DNA of 64,000 nucleotides from Taibaiella chishuiensis. Its GTDB lineage: Bacteria > Bacteroidota > Bacteroidia > Chitinophagales > Chitinophagaceae. The first letter of the stretch is position 1. Every line of letters begins with the position of its first letter. Positions 34,679 to 43,915 of this stretch are shown here, piece after piece. Under the pieces are notes generated by a model that made no database searches, had not been told where the DNA came from, and worked only from the letters and a program-made list of their open reading frames with translations. The DNA lies in contig NZ_PYGD01000001.1 of the NCBI RefSeq assembly GCF_003014535.1, positions 930,001-994,000 on the forward strand, written 5' to 3'. Position numbers and translations under genes: made by a program.

Positions 34679-35818
34679 TTAATATTTTAAACGATCCAGT
34701 TGCGCACGCACCAGGTTTATGGTTTGTGCGATCTCTTCTGCCGTGGTAAACCTGCCCAGGCTGAACCGTATGGCGCCGTCAAGCGACGCCTGGTCGAGCC
34801 CCATGGCTTCGAGCACATGCGAAGGCGCTTTCGAAGCCGAGGTACAGGCCGATCCTACCGAAAAGGCCAGTTCGCTGTTCAGCGCGCTGATCATGCGTTC
34901 GGCCTTTATACCCCGGAAGGAGAGGTTGCTCACATGCGGCATCCTGGACTGCAGGCTGCCGTTCACGCTTACATCCCCGCTTTGCAGCAGGCCTTGTTCC
35001 AATTGGTCACGCAGGCTGCGCAATCTTTGCTGCTCCGCTTCCATCCCTTCGCTGCACAGGCTGCAGGCCTTACCTAAGCCTGCGATACCCGGTACATTTA
35101 AGGTACCGCTCCGGAAGCCGCGTTCATGGCCGCCCCCGTCGATCTGTGCCTTAAGGCTTACCCTGGGCCCTTTTCTTCTTATATACAGGGCGCCCACGCC
35201 TTTGGGGCCATACAGTTTATGTGCGCTCAACGCCAGCAGGTCTATCCCGTCGGTCTGTACATCCAGGGGCAGTTTGCCGGCCGCCTGCGTGGCATCCGAA
35301 AAGAACAGGACCTTGTGCTTTTTGGCAATCGCGCCAATCGCTTTCACTGGTTGTATCACGCCGGTTTCATTATTGGCATACATGACCGCGATCAGTATCG
35401 TTTCCGGCCTGATCGCCGCTTCCAGTTCCTCAAGACTGATCAGCCCTGCGGCATCTACCGGCAGGTAAGTAACTGTTGCACCGCGCTGTTCCAGGTGCTG
35501 GCAGGTATCCAGCACCGCTTTATGCTCGGTAACGCAGGTAATAATATGGTTCCCTTTAACGGCATATAGTTCAAATACGCCTTTCAGGGCCAGGTTACAG
35601 CCTTCGGTCGACCCGGAAGTAAAAATCACTTCCTGTTCGGTAGCGCCGATCAGCCGGGCTACCTGCCTGCGGGCCTGTTCTACTGCTTCGTCGGCGATCC
35701 AGCCATAGGGATGGGTTTTGCTTGCCGCATTCCCAAACTTCTGACTGAAGTAGGGGAGCATAGCAGCTACCACCTCCGGGTCGCAGGGCGTCGTCGCATT
35801 ATAGTCCAGGTAGATCAT
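34679..35818 (-). CDS. iscS: Cysteine desulfurase (NifS/IscS type)
   Basis: 379 residues. It is a PLP enzyme that takes sulfur from cysteine for Fe-S clusters and tRNA thiolation. MIYLDYNATTPCDPEVV at the N-terminus, TEHKAVLD, ALSAHKLYGPKGVGALY (PLP lysine) and GSACTSASKAPSHVL (catalytic Cys loop of group I enzymes) are all present. The symbol iscS is by type; nifS or another paralogue is possible. Its -7 element is adjacent to the divergent epimerase promoter, so the two genes share a short regulatory region. Confidence 0.93.
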   Translation of the reverse strand: MIYLDYNATTPCDPEVVAAMLPYFSQKFGNAASKTHPYGWIADEAVEQARRQVARLIGATEQEVIFTSGSTEGCNLALKGVFELYAVKGNHIITCVTEHKAVLDTCQHLEQRGATVTYLPVDAAGLISLEELEAAIRPETILIAVMYANNETGVIQPVKAIGAIAKKHKVLFFSDATQAAGKLPLDVQTDGIDLLALSAHKLYGPKGVGALYIRRKGPRVSLKAQIDGGGHERGFRSGTLNVPGIAGLGKACSLCSEGMEAEQQRLRSLRDQLEQGLLQSGDVSVNGSLQSRMPHVSNLSFRGIKAERMISALNSELAFSVGSACTSASKAPSHVLEAMGLDQASLDGAIRFSLGRFTTAEEIAQTINLVRAQLDRLKY

Positions 35819-35870
35819 GGGTACAGGTCGGTATCAGCGCGGCCCGCGCCGGGCGGGTTTGCGCAAAAAA

Positions 35871-35878
35871 CAAAATTA
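35871..35878 (-). promoter_or_regulatory. -7 element of the cysteine desulfurase gene
   Basis: The minus strand reads TAATTTTG. It lies 12 bases from the divergent epimerase -7 element. Confidence 0.55.
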
Positions 35879-35890
35879 GCTTTAATGTTT

Positions 35891-35898
35891 TACTTTCG
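35891..35898 (+). promoter_or_regulatory. -7 element of the methylmalonyl-CoA epimerase gene
   Basis: TACTTTCG matches TAnnTTTG at 7 of 8 positions, ~56 bases before the ATG. Confidence 0.4.
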
Positions 35899-35954
35899 CG
35901 TCAGGCAATGCATTGCCTGTATTGATTTTCGTATCTACAAAAACTATTTAAAAT

Positions 35955-36356
35955 ATGACTGGTGTTGAGCATATTGGTATAGCCGTAAAAAAGCTGTCGG
36001 ATTCTATTCCCCTGTTCGAAAAACTATTGAATACCCCTTGTTACAAAACCGAGTCGGTAGCTTCGGAGGGCGTACATACCGCCTTCTTTAAAACCGGCGC
36101 CACCAAGATCGAGTTACTGGAGGCCAGTAAGGAAGAAAGTCCTATTGCTAAATTTATCGATAAAAAAGGCGAAGGCATACACCATATCGCTTTTGAAGTA
36201 GCTGATATCGAGGCCGAAATGAAACGCCTTACTGCGGAAGGGTTTGTACTGCTCAACGATATACCCAAGCAGGGCGCCGATAATAAACGGGTTTGTTTCC
36301 TGCATCCCAAAGGGACCAATGGCGTGTTGATCGAGTTGTGCCAGGAGATCCAATAA
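35955..36356 (+). CDS. mce: Methylmalonyl-CoA epimerase
   Basis: 133 residues, the normal size. It interconverts the R and S forms of methylmalonyl-CoA in propionate and odd-chain metabolism, together with methylmalonyl-CoA mutase (not in this window). VEHIGIAVKKL (His6), KIELLEAS, GEGIHHIAFEV and NGVLIELCQ give the metal-binding His/His/Glu set of the vicinal-oxygen-chelate fold. It appears to be a single-gene unit divergent from the cysteine desulfurase. Confidence 0.93.
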   Translation: MTGVEHIGIAVKKLSDSIPLFEKLLNTPCYKTESVASEGVHTAFFKTGATKIELLEASKEESPIAKFIDKKGEGIHHIAFEVADIEAEMKRLTAEGFVLLNDIPKQGADNKRVCFLHPKGTNGVLIELCQEIQ

Positions 36357-36436
36357 AATACAATATCCCACTGGGGCCGGGCCCGGACCGCAGCACGTTT
36401 TATAAACGGCCGTGGCCCGGGCTCCTTTCTTTTACC

Positions 36437-36444
36437 TATTTTTG
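36437..36444 (+). promoter_or_regulatory. -7 element of the SNF2 helicase gene
   Basis: TATTTTTG fits TAnnTTTG, ~20 bases before the ATG at 36465. Confidence 0.6.
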
Positions 36445-36464
36445 CGCCCCTCAATACAGTGCCG

Positions 36465-39332
36465 ATGTCGAATACCCAACAGCGAATTATCCCGGTGGCC
36501 ACCCTGGTTTTATGTCCCGAGGAAATTTTCAATCATAATAGTGTGCTGAATTCCCTGCATATCCGCTCGGGTAGCAGTGTGCCTTTCGAAATGTTTCCCC
36601 TGGACGAATTCCAGATCGAACGGTATTTTTCAAAATTTTCAAAAGAAGCCAAAGAGACGCTGGCCCGCTTTAACGATGCGGACATTGCCTTCGAAGCCGG
36701 GCAATTGAAAAAGCGGCATGCCAGGGAGAAATCGGGTATGCCCCTCGAAAAATTTCTCGACAAAACCCTGGTGCGCTACCTGCACGAACTGCTGCACACC
36801 CTGCTGCACCAGCACGAAGACTTGCGCCTCTACCACCGGGTCAAAAATCCGAAGACCGGCAATTACCTGGTAGCCCGTTGCGACCTGCACCGCGAAGTAC
36901 CGGTGCTGTGGTTTACGATGTATAAAAAAGAGGATGGCGGTATTTACGTACAACCCATGCTGCAATGCGCCGGTAAAGATTACAAGCTGGAAGATATACG
37001 CCGGTATAAATTCCTGGTGGAGACCGAAAGCGGCCACTACCACCTGATGAAATCGGCCGACTACCTGGCGCTCGACTGGCTGCAGGCCAGCCAGCCCGAA
37101 CAGTTTGCGCAGGACCAGGTATTGCTGTCGCGGCGCATTGTACAAAAGCTGGAAGAGACGCATAAGGTGGATCGCAACGATTGTTTCGAAAAGAAAGAGA
37201 TCGGCGGCCAACCGGTCAACTGTCTTTACCTGAGCGAGATCAGCGAGACCATGATCATGTTTACGCCCCGTTGGAAATACGAAGGCCTGACGGTGGAGGG
37301 CGAATGGAAAGCCATACACGAAACCAACCGTAACGGCGAGATCTATACCATTAACCGGGATGCCGATGCGGAAAACAGCTTTATCCAGGAACTGAAAGCG
37401 CTGCATCCCAACTTTGCCAAGCAAACCGGCAAATTCTTTTACCTCACCTTCGCCGATGCCAAGAAGAAACAATGGTTCCTGAAGGCTTATCATAAACTGC
37501 TCGACCAGGATGTAGAGATCATCGGTCTTGAAATGCTGCGCCACTTCCGTTATTCGCCCTTTGCCGCGGAGACGGTAATGAGCATTACCCGGCAGGAAGA
37601 AGAATTTGTAGTGCTGCAGCTTAAAGTAAGCTTCGGTAAAGAAACACTGGCGCTGAACGAGCTGCAGAAGCTCCTGTTGTCCGGACACAATTCCATCCTG
37701 CTTAAAGACAACTCGATCGGTATCCTGCAGGACGAGTGGATAGAGCAATACGCCGCTATCGTAAAACATGGCAAGATCGCCAAACAGGAGATTACCGTAG
37801 CCAAATGGATTATGCTGAGCCTTAAAGAAGGCGAGGCCCAGGAGGTGATGAAACCCGCCATCAGCGAAGCCTGGCTGGCCAAGTGGGCCCTGTGGCAGGA
37901 CGAGCAGGCCGTAGTATACCCGGTGCCGGATATCGTACAGGCAACGCTCAGGCCCTACCAGCACAAGGGTTTCGAGTGGATGGCCCTCCTGTCGGAGATC
38001 GGTGCGGGCGCTTGCCTGGCCGACGATATGGGCCTGGGCAAGACCCTGCAAACCCTGTCGTTTATAGCCTGGAAACACCTGCAGGAGCCGGCTGCAAGAC
38101 ATATTATCGTATGCCCTGCCTCGCTGATCTATAACTGGAAACAGGAACTGGAGAAGTTTATACCCGGCATGAAAGCCACGATCTACAATGGTTTGCAGCG
38201 CAACCTCGACCAGTTCTTTAAAGATGAAGCCACGGTGCTGATCTGTAGTTATGGTACCCTGAGAAGCGATATCGAACAACTGAAGATCTATCCCTGGAGC
38301 GTGGCCGTGATCGACGAGAGCCAGAACATCAAAAATGTACAGGCACAGATTACCCGCGCGGTAGGCCAGCTCAATACTTCGGCCCGTATTGCCCTGAGCG
38401 GTACGCCGGTTATGAACAATACCTTCGACCTCTACGCCCAGCTCAACTTCCTGCTGCCGGGCATGTTTGGCGGACAGGAGTTTTTCCGTAAGGAATATGC
38501 CAACCCGATAGACCGCGACGGCGATGTGGACAAGATCAAAGCCCTGCAACAGATCACGGCGCCCTTTGTACTGCGCCGTACCAAAGAGCAGGTGGCTACC
38601 GATCTGCCGGCTAAAACCGAAAGTGTGCTCTGGTGCGAAATGGGCGAAGAGCAGATGATGGTGTACAACAAGATCAAACACCAGATCCGAGACAGTATTT
38701 TCCTCGATATTAAAGCCGGCGGCCTCGAACGCAATAAGCTCAATATCCTGCAGGGTATCCTGAAGCTGCGCCAGGTATGCGGTTCGCCTGCCCTGTTGCC
38801 AGAAAAGGAAAATACCGAAGAAGCGGTTAAGATCGACATCCTGATGGAAGAGCTTGTGCGGCTCAAACAGAACAAGGCCCTGGTCTTTTCCCAGTTCAAA
38901 GGCATGCTGCACCTGATCGCCGACCGTTGCCGCAAAGCGGGTATCAGTTACTATCACTTCGATGGGGATACGCCTGTGGCCGAACGTGCCGAAATGGTGG
39001 CGAAGTTCCAGTCTGAAGAAGATAAGACGACCGTATTCCTGATCAGCCTCAAGAGCGGAAATGCAGGCCTGAACCTGACTGCAGCCGACTACGTATTCCT
39101 GGTGGATCCCTGGTGGAACACTGCGGTACAACAACAGGCGATAGACCGTACGCACCGTATCGGGCAGACCAAAAGCGTGTTTGCCTACAAGATGATCTGC
39201 AAGGATACGATCGAGGAAAAGATCATCGCCCTGCAAGAGAAAAAACAAATGCTTTCCGACGAACTGATATCGGCCGAAGATGGTTTTGTGAAGAACCTTT
39301 CGGAAGACGATGTGGCCTATCTTTTCGCTTAG
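36465..39332 (+). CDS. SNF2/RapA-type helicase-like ATPase
   Basis: 955 residues from the ATG at 36465 (a GTG lies two codons upstream). The N-terminal ~490 residues are a Bacteroidota-type region without a clear known domain. The ATPase core then follows: LADDMGLGKTLQTLSF (Walker A), IVCPASLIYNW, VIDESQNIKN (motif II as DESQ), ALSGTPVMNN, KALVFSQFKGML and TAADYVFLVDPWWNTAVQQQAIDRTHRIGQ (motifs V-VI). Such proteins move along dsDNA to remodel protein-DNA or polymerase complexes. No nuclease or methylase is adjacent, so a housekeeping role is likelier than defence. Confidence 0.9.
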   Translation: MSNTQQRIIPVATLVLCPEEIFNHNSVLNSLHIRSGSSVPFEMFPLDEFQIERYFSKFSKEAKETLARFNDADIAFEAGQLKKRHAREKSGMPLEKFLDKTLVRYLHELLHTLLHQHEDLRLYHRVKNPKTGNYLVARCDLHREVPVLWFTMYKKEDGGIYVQPMLQCAGKDYKLEDIRRYKFLVETESGHYHLMKSADYLALDWLQASQPEQFAQDQVLLSRRIVQKLEETHKVDRNDCFEKKEIGGQPVNCLYLSEISETMIMFTPRWKYEGLTVEGEWKAIHETNRNGEIYTINRDADAENSFIQELKALHPNFAKQTGKFFYLTFADAKKKQWFLKAYHKLLDQDVEIIGLEMLRHFRYSPFAAETVMSITRQEEEFVVLQLKVSFGKETLALNELQKLLLSGHNSILLKDNSIGILQDEWIEQYAAIVKHGKIAKQEITVAKWIMLSLKEGEAQEVMKPAISEAWLAKWALWQDEQAVVYPVPDIVQATLRPYQHKGFEWMALLSEIGAGACLADDMGLGKTLQTLSFIAWKHLQEPAARHIIVCPASLIYNWKQELEKFIPGMKATIYNGLQRNLDQFFKDEATVLICSYGTLRSDIEQLKIYPWSVAVIDESQNIKNVQAQITRAVGQLNTSARIALSGTPVMNNTFDLYAQLNFLLPGMFGGQEFFRKEYANPIDRDGDVDKIKALQQITAPFVLRRTKEQVATDLPAKTESVLWCEMGEEQMMVYNKIKHQIRDSIFLDIKAGGLERNKLNILQGILKLRQVCGSPALLPEKENTEEAVKIDILMEELVRLKQNKALVFSQFKGMLHLIADRCRKAGISYYHFDGDTPVAERAEMVAKFQSEEDKTTVFLISLKSGNAGLNLTAADYVFLVDPWWNTAVQQQAIDRTHRIGQTKSVFAYKMICKDTIEEKIIALQEKKQMLSDELISAEDGFVKNLSEDDVAYLFA

Positions 39333-39368
39333 GTTTGTATTAATTAACAGTGCGCGGATGAAAATAAA

Positions 39369-39401
39369 TTTGGCAGTCAAAAAAGTTTGCCATTACCTTT
39401 G
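39369..39401 (+). promoter_or_regulatory. Promoter of the histidine operon
   Basis: TTTG at 39369-39372, a 21-base spacer, then a perfect TACCTTTG at 39394-39401. Transcription would start near 39406, about 16 bases before the leader-peptide ATG. Confidence 0.75.
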
Positions 39402-39421
39402 CTGCGTTCGACTACAACAAC

Positions 39422-39499
39422 ATGACACAGAATTTACATCTTCATTGGCATCATCATACTCACCCACCGGGTAAGCAGGTGCTATTGTGTAGATTCTGA
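39422..39499 (+). CDS. hisL: Histidine operon leader peptide
   Basis: A 25-codon ORF in which six of nine consecutive codons are histidine (residues 6-14 read HLHWHHHTH). It lies 20 bases after the promoter and just before a terminator that precedes hisG. This is the layout of a his attenuator leader: when charged tRNA-His is scarce the ribosome stalls on the His codons. The sequence after the His run (PPGKQVLLCRF) overlaps the 5' arm of the predicted antiterminator. The symbol follows the enterobacterial naming by analogy; there is no sequence homology beyond the His run. Confidence 0.88.
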   Translation: MTQNLHLHWHHHTHPPGKQVLLCRF

Positions 39500-39562
39500 C
39501 GAAACATAATATTCATCCATCCTTTCAAAGGGCTTATCCTCATACGATAAGCCCTTTTTTTT
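39469..39562 (+). promoter_or_regulatory. His attenuator: antiterminator and terminator
   Basis: The terminator is a 12-bp stem (39527-39538 with 39546-39557) with a 7-base loop and a T-run, ending 14 bases before hisG. A competing antiterminator can form between 39469-39476 (GGGTAAGC) and 39532-39539 (GCTTATCC): 8 pairs including one G-U, destroying the 5' arm of the terminator. A small hairpin 39462-39472 (ACCC with GGGT) would sequester the antiterminator arm. A ribosome held at early His codons leaves 39469-39476 free; one reading through covers it. The structures are seen; the switching is inferred. Confidence 0.8.
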
Positions 39563-39576
39563 ATGCTCATTTTTTT

Positions 39577-40431
39577 ATGAAACTGAAAATTGCCATTCAA
39601 AAATCCGGCCGGTTATTCGACGATTCACTGAGGCTGCTCAGGGAATGCGGCATCGAATTCAATAACGGCGTCAACAAGCTGCGCTCCGAGGCGCTCAACT
39701 TTCCGCTCGAGGTGCTGTTCCTGCGCGACGACGATATCCCGCAGTACGTAAGCGACGGTGTGGCCGATATCGGTATCGTAGGCGAAAACGTAGCCATCGA
39801 GAAGAACCGCGACATCCGGACGATAGAGCGGCTTGGCTTTGGCAAATGCCGCCTTTCCATCGCCGTGCCCCGCAGTTTCGAGTACGACGGTCTATCTGTG
39901 CTCGAAGGCAAAAAGATAGCGACCAGTTATCCATTCCTGCTTGGCCGCTATCTCGAAAGCAAGGGCGTTACCGCCGAGATCCACGAGATCAGCGGTTCGG
40001 TAGAGATTGCCCCGGGTATCGGGCTGGCCGACGCCATCTGCGACCTGGTAAGCTCCGGCAGCACCCTGTTCCTCAACGGTCTTAAAGAAACGGAAGTGAT
40101 CCTGAAGTCGGAAGCGGTGCTGGTGGCCCATGATGCGCTGGATGCCGAAAGGCTGGCCATCCTCGAACGCCTGCTGTTCCGGATACAGGCGGTAAGAAAA
40201 GCCAAACGGAATAAGTATATCCTGATGAATGTGCCCGACGAAAACCTGGAAGCCATCATCAACATCCTGCCGGGCATGAAAAGCCCGACCATACTGCCTT
40301 TGGCCGCACCGGGCTGGAGTTCGCTGCACAGCGTGGTACAGGAAGACGATTTCTGGCAGATTATCGAAAAGCTGAAGGCGCAAGGTGCCGAAGGCATTTT
40401 AGTGGTTCCTATCGAAAAAATGATTGTATGA
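39577..40431 (+). CDS. hisG: ATP phosphoribosyltransferase, long form
   Basis: 284 residues. This long form has a C-terminal regulatory domain, so it does not need HisZ and is probably feedback-inhibited by histidine. It catalyses the first step: ATP plus PRPP to phosphoribosyl-ATP. KLKIAIQKSGRL, DIGIVGENV, RLSIAVP, and the GSVEIAPGIGLADAICDLVSSGSTL loop that binds PRPP are present; residues ~210-284 form the ACT-like domain. It is the first structural gene after the attenuator. Its stop overlaps the hisD start in ATGA. Confidence 0.95.
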   Translation: MKLKIAIQKSGRLFDDSLRLLRECGIEFNNGVNKLRSEALNFPLEVLFLRDDDIPQYVSDGVADIGIVGENVAIEKNRDIRTIERLGFGKCRLSIAVPRSFEYDGLSVLEGKKIATSYPFLLGRYLESKGVTAEIHEISGSVEIAPGIGLADAICDLVSSGSTLFLNGLKETEVILKSEAVLVAHDALDAERLAILERLLFRIQAVRKAKRNKYILMNVPDENLEAIINILPGMKSPTILPLAAPGWSSLHSVVQEDDFWQIIEKLKAQGAEGILVVPIEKMIV

Positions 40432-41732
40432 TCCCCGTAATAAAATTTGAAGGTCCCTGGCAATACGATACCCTATTGCAACGCCCGGAGCCGGACCAGG
40501 AGCAGCTTACAGCGCGGGTCGACGAGATCATGCAGCAGGTGCGGCGGGCGGGCGATGCGGCTGTACTGCGTTATACCCGCGAGTTCGATAGCCCCGGCCT
40601 CAACAGTCTTATGGTGAGCGACCAGGAAACAGAACAAGCCATAGCTACACTGGACAATGGGCTCAAAGCCGCTATAGACCTTGCTATAAACAATATCCGG
40701 ACCTTTCACGAAGCGCAGCGCGAACCCGAGCTCAGGCTGGAAACCATGCCCGGCGTACAATGCAGCCGGCGGTCGGTGCCGCTGCAAAATGTGGGCTTAT
40801 ATATACCGGGAGGTACGGCGCCCCTGTTCTCTACCCTTATGATGCTGGGCATACCCGCTGTACTTGCGGGCTGCCGCAACATAACGGTATGCACGCCCGC
40901 CGCCAAAGACGGTACGGTACACCCGGCTATCCTGTATGTGGCATCGCGTATCGGTATCGGCAAGGTGTTCAAGGCCGGCGGTGTACAGGCTATTGCCGCC
41001 ATGACTTATGGCACGGCCACTATTCCCAGGGCCGATAAAATTTTCGGGCCCGGCAACCGTTATGTAACCTGCGCCAAAATGAGGGCGCAGCAACAGGGTA
41101 CCGCCATCGATATGCCTGCCGGTCCTTCGGAGGTAGCGGTGCTGGCCGATGCCTCCTGTGTGCCCGCCTTCGTGGCCGCCGACCTGTTATCGCAGGCCGA
41201 GCATGGCGCCGATTCGCAGGTTGTACTGGTAAGCGATAGCGGGGAGGTAATCGCCGCCATCCTGGATTGCCTGGAGCTACAGCTCAAAACCCTGCCCCGC
41301 AAAACCATAGCAGGCGATGCTTTAAAGAGCAGCAAGGCCATACTGGTCGCTAACCTGGAAGAAGGCATGGCCGTTATGAATGCTTATGCGCCCGAACACC
41401 TGATCCTGGCCTGTTCCGAAGCGCGCAGATTGGCCAGCATGGTTGTTAATGCGGGCTCGGTGTTTATCGGCAACTATGCACCCGAAAGCGCCGGCGACTA
41501 TGCTTCAGGTACCAACCATACCCTGCCCACCAACGGTTATGCCCGCAGCTACAGCGGCGTATCGCTCGATAGCTTCGTACGCAAGATCACCTTCCAGGAG
41601 CTGAGCCCCGAGGGATTACAGCAGATCGGTACAGCGGTAAGAACCCTGGCACGGGCCGAGGGCCTGGAAGCGCATGCCCGGGCCATAGACATCAGACTGC
41701 GCGCCATTAATAACCATTCCTGCCATTTTTAA
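40428..41732 (+). CDS. hisD: Histidinol dehydrogenase
   Basis: 434 residues. It oxidises histidinol to histidine in two NAD-dependent, zinc-dependent steps. NVGLYIPGGTAPLFSTLMML, KVFKAGGVQAIAAMTYG, DMPAGPSEVAVLAD, SQAEHGADSQVVL (zinc and catalytic region) and GVSLDSFVRKITFQEL match the family along its length. The start overlaps the hisG stop by four bases, indicating translational coupling; hisC begins 11 bases after the stop. Confidence 0.96.
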   Translation: MIPVIKFEGPWQYDTLLQRPEPDQEQLTARVDEIMQQVRRAGDAAVLRYTREFDSPGLNSLMVSDQETEQAIATLDNGLKAAIDLAINNIRTFHEAQREPELRLETMPGVQCSRRSVPLQNVGLYIPGGTAPLFSTLMMLGIPAVLAGCRNITVCTPAAKDGTVHPAILYVASRIGIGKVFKAGGVQAIAAMTYGTATIPRADKIFGPGNRYVTCAKMRAQQQGTAIDMPAGPSEVAVLADASCVPAFVAADLLSQAEHGADSQVVLVSDSGEVIAAILDCLELQLKTLPRKTIAGDALKSSKAILVANLEEGMAVMNAYAPEHLILACSEARRLASMVVNAGSVFIGNYAPESAGDYASGTNHTLPTNGYARSYSGVSLDSFVRKITFQELSPEGLQQIGTAVRTLARAEGLEAHARAIDIRLRAINNHSCHF

Positions 41733-41743
41733 AATACCGTACT

Positions 41744-42799
41744 ATGATTGAGCGATTGATACGCGATAATATTCGTAAGCTGGAGGCCTATGCTTCTGCA
41801 CGATCGGAGTTTAAGGGGAAAGCTTCGGTATTCCTGGATGCCAATGAGAACGCGATGGGCTCACCTGCCGGCGATAACCTTAACCGGTATCCCGATCCCC
41901 TGCAAACCAGCCTGAAGCAGATCGTAAGCGATCTGAAACGGGTGCCGGAAGCATGTATTTTCCTGGGTAACGGCAGCGATGAGCCTATAGACCTGTTGTT
42001 CCGGATGTTTTGTAAACCGGGGCAGGACAACGTGATCCAGCTTACGCCTACTTATGGCATGTACCAAGTGGCCGCCGGTATCAATGATGTTGCCATCCGG
42101 AATGTACCGCTGCAGGATGATTTCAGTATGGATGCCCTAAAGGTATTGACCGCTGCGGATGCCGACACCAAACTCATCTTTATCTGTTCGCCCAACAATC
42201 CAACCGGCAACCTGATGGACCGGAAGCAGGTCGAGCTCCTGCTCAAACGGTTCAAAGGCCTGGTTGTGGTAGACGAAGCCTATATCGACTTTGCGGCCCC
42301 GGGCGCTTCCGTAGCGGATCTGTTGCATAAATACGAACGGCTGGTGGTCTTGCAGACCTTTTCCAAAGCCTGGGGTATGGCCGGTCTGCGCATCGGTATG
42401 GCTTTGGCCTCGCCGGTCCTCGTTGCCATCATGAACAAGGTAAAGGCGCCCTACAATATAGGCACCCTGGCCCAGGAATATGCCATACGTGCCTTACGTA
42501 ACCAGAAATGGATACACAGCTGGACCCGCGAGACCATTGCCCAGCGGCAAATGCTGTACCTGGCGCTGGGCCGCCTGCCTTTTGTAATAAAAGTTTTTCC
42601 GTCGGAAGCCAACTTCCTGCTGGTTAAAGTGGTGGATGCGCAGCAACTCTATGATTACCTGCTGGCCAGGGGCATCGTGGTGCGCAACCGGGCCACGGTA
42701 AAAGGCTGCGAAGGTTGCCTGCGTATTACCGTGGGCAGTCTCGAAGAAAATGAACAATTATTGTTGGCCCTCGAAAGCTATAGCAAACAAAGCTTATGA
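41744..42799 (+). CDS. hisC: Histidinol-phosphate aminotransferase
   Basis: 351 residues of the fold-type I PLP aminotransferases. [51 protein letters not shown] and the PLP-lysine motif [13 protein letters not shown] are present. It converts imidazole-acetol phosphate to histidinol phosphate using glutamate. Its stop codon overlaps the start of hisB by four bases, so the two are coupled. Confidence 0.95.
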   Translation: MIERLIRDNIRKLEAYASARSEFKGKASVFLDANENAMGSPAGDNLNRYPDPLQTSLKQIVSDLKRVPEACIFLGNGSDEPIDLLFRMFCKPGQDNVIQLTPTYGMYQVAAGINDVAIRNVPLQDDFSMDALKVLTAADADTKLIFICSPNNPTGNLMDRKQVELLLKRFKGLVVVDEAYIDFAAPGASVADLLHKYERLVVLQTFSKAWGMAGLRIGMALASPVLVAIMNKVKAPYNIGTLAQEYAIRALRNQKWIHSWTRETIAQRQMLYLALGRLPFVIKVFPSEANFLLVKVVDAQQLYDYLLARGIVVRNRATVKGCEGCLRITVGSLEENEQLLLALESYSKQSL

Positions 42800-43899
42800 A
42801 AAAAGTACTCTTTATCGACCGGGACGGCACCCTGATCAAAGAACCGCCCGTAACCTTCCAGGTAGACAACCTGGAACAGCTGGAACTATTGCCCGGCGTA
42901 CTGCGTAACCTGTACCGCATCAGCAACGAGATGGACTACGAGCTGGTGATCGTTACCAACCAGGATGGCCTGGGTACGCCGGCGTATCCCCGTGAGCACT
43001 TCGACCTGGTACAGGAAAAGATGTTGCAGCTTTTCCGTAACGAAGGCATCCGCTTTGCCGCGATCCATATCGACGAGTCCTTTGCCCGCGAGCGTAAACC
43101 CAGCCGCAAACCAGGCACGGCAATGCTTACGGATTATATGAAAGGGGACTACGACCTGGAACATTCGTACGTGATCGGCGACCGCGTTACCGATGTGCAG
43201 CTGGCCCGCAACCTGGGGGCAGGCTCGATCTTTATTCAAAACAATGAGCCACTGCAGGAGGAGCAGGCAAGCTTTGAGGCTAGAAGCTGGGAGGATATTT
43301 ACCGCTTTCTCAAATCGGGTTGCCGTTATGTAGAAGAGCGGCGTACCACCAACGAAACCGATATTTCGATCCGCCTGAACCTTGACGGGCAAGGCATTTA
43401 TGATATCCGTACTGGTATCCGCTTTTTCGATCATATGCTCGAACAACTGTCCCGCCACGGTGGCATAGACCTGTTGCTGCAGGTTAAGGGCGATCTCGAT
43501 ATCGACGAACATCATACCATAGAAGATACGGCGATTGCACTGGGGCAGGCCGTGGGCAAGGCTTTGGGCAGCAAGAGAGGCATCGAACGCTATGGATTCT
43601 GCCTGCCTATGGACGACTGCCTGGCACAGGTTGCCCTCGATCTTGGCGGCAGGAGCTGGCTGGTATGGGATGCCGTTTTTAAACGGGAAAAGATCGGCGA
43701 TATGCCTACCGAAATGTTCCTGCATTTTTTTAAATCCTTTTCCGATGCCGCAGCCTGCAACCTTAATATCAAAGCCGAAGGGGAGAATGAGCACCACAAA
43801 ATAGAAGCGATCTTCAAAGCCTTTGCCAGGGCACTGAAAGCCGCTGTGCGTATAGATCCCGACAATATGCGCATCCCGACTACCAAAGGCCTGTTATAA
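42796..43899 (+). CDS. hisB: Bifunctional histidinol-phosphatase / imidazoleglycerol-phosphate dehydratase
   Basis: 367 residues, two fused enzymes. Residues 1-~165 are a HAD phosphatase: LFIDRDGTL (nucleophile Asp8 and Asp10), [20 protein letters not shown]. Residues ~176-367 are the dehydratase: [35 protein letters not shown] and [19 protein letters not shown], with the paired-His manganese sites. The fusion handles the dehydration and the later dephosphorylation step of histidine synthesis. hisH begins 16 bases later. Confidence 0.96.
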   Translation: MKKVLFIDRDGTLIKEPPVTFQVDNLEQLELLPGVLRNLYRISNEMDYELVIVTNQDGLGTPAYPREHFDLVQEKMLQLFRNEGIRFAAIHIDESFARERKPSRKPGTAMLTDYMKGDYDLEHSYVIGDRVTDVQLARNLGAGSIFIQNNEPLQEEQASFEARSWEDIYRFLKSGCRYVEERRTTNETDISIRLNLDGQGIYDIRTGIRFFDHMLEQLSRHGGIDLLLQVKGDLDIDEHHTIEDTAIALGQAVGKALGSKRGIERYGFCLPMDDCLAQVALDLGGRSWLVWDAVFKREKIGDMPTEMFLHFFKSFSDAAACNLNIKAEGENEHHKIEAIFKAFARALKAAVRIDPDNMRIPTTKGLL

Positions 43900-43915
43900 A
43901 ATAAAAACGCAGATA

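Noticed and set aside
36465-39332. Defence island role (DISARM/BREX-type) for the SNF2 protein
   Set aside because: No methylase, nuclease or other defence gene is adjacent; neighbours are metabolic genes.
36639-39380. 913-codon open frame antisense to the SNF2 helicase
   Set aside because: It mirrors the helicase gene with shadow-frame composition (rich in His, Gln, Leu); the plus-strand protein carries all SNF2 motifs.
39527-39562. T-box or riboswitch before hisG
   Set aside because: No T-box sequence or specifier loop is seen; the His-rich leader ORF and simple antiterminator explain the region.
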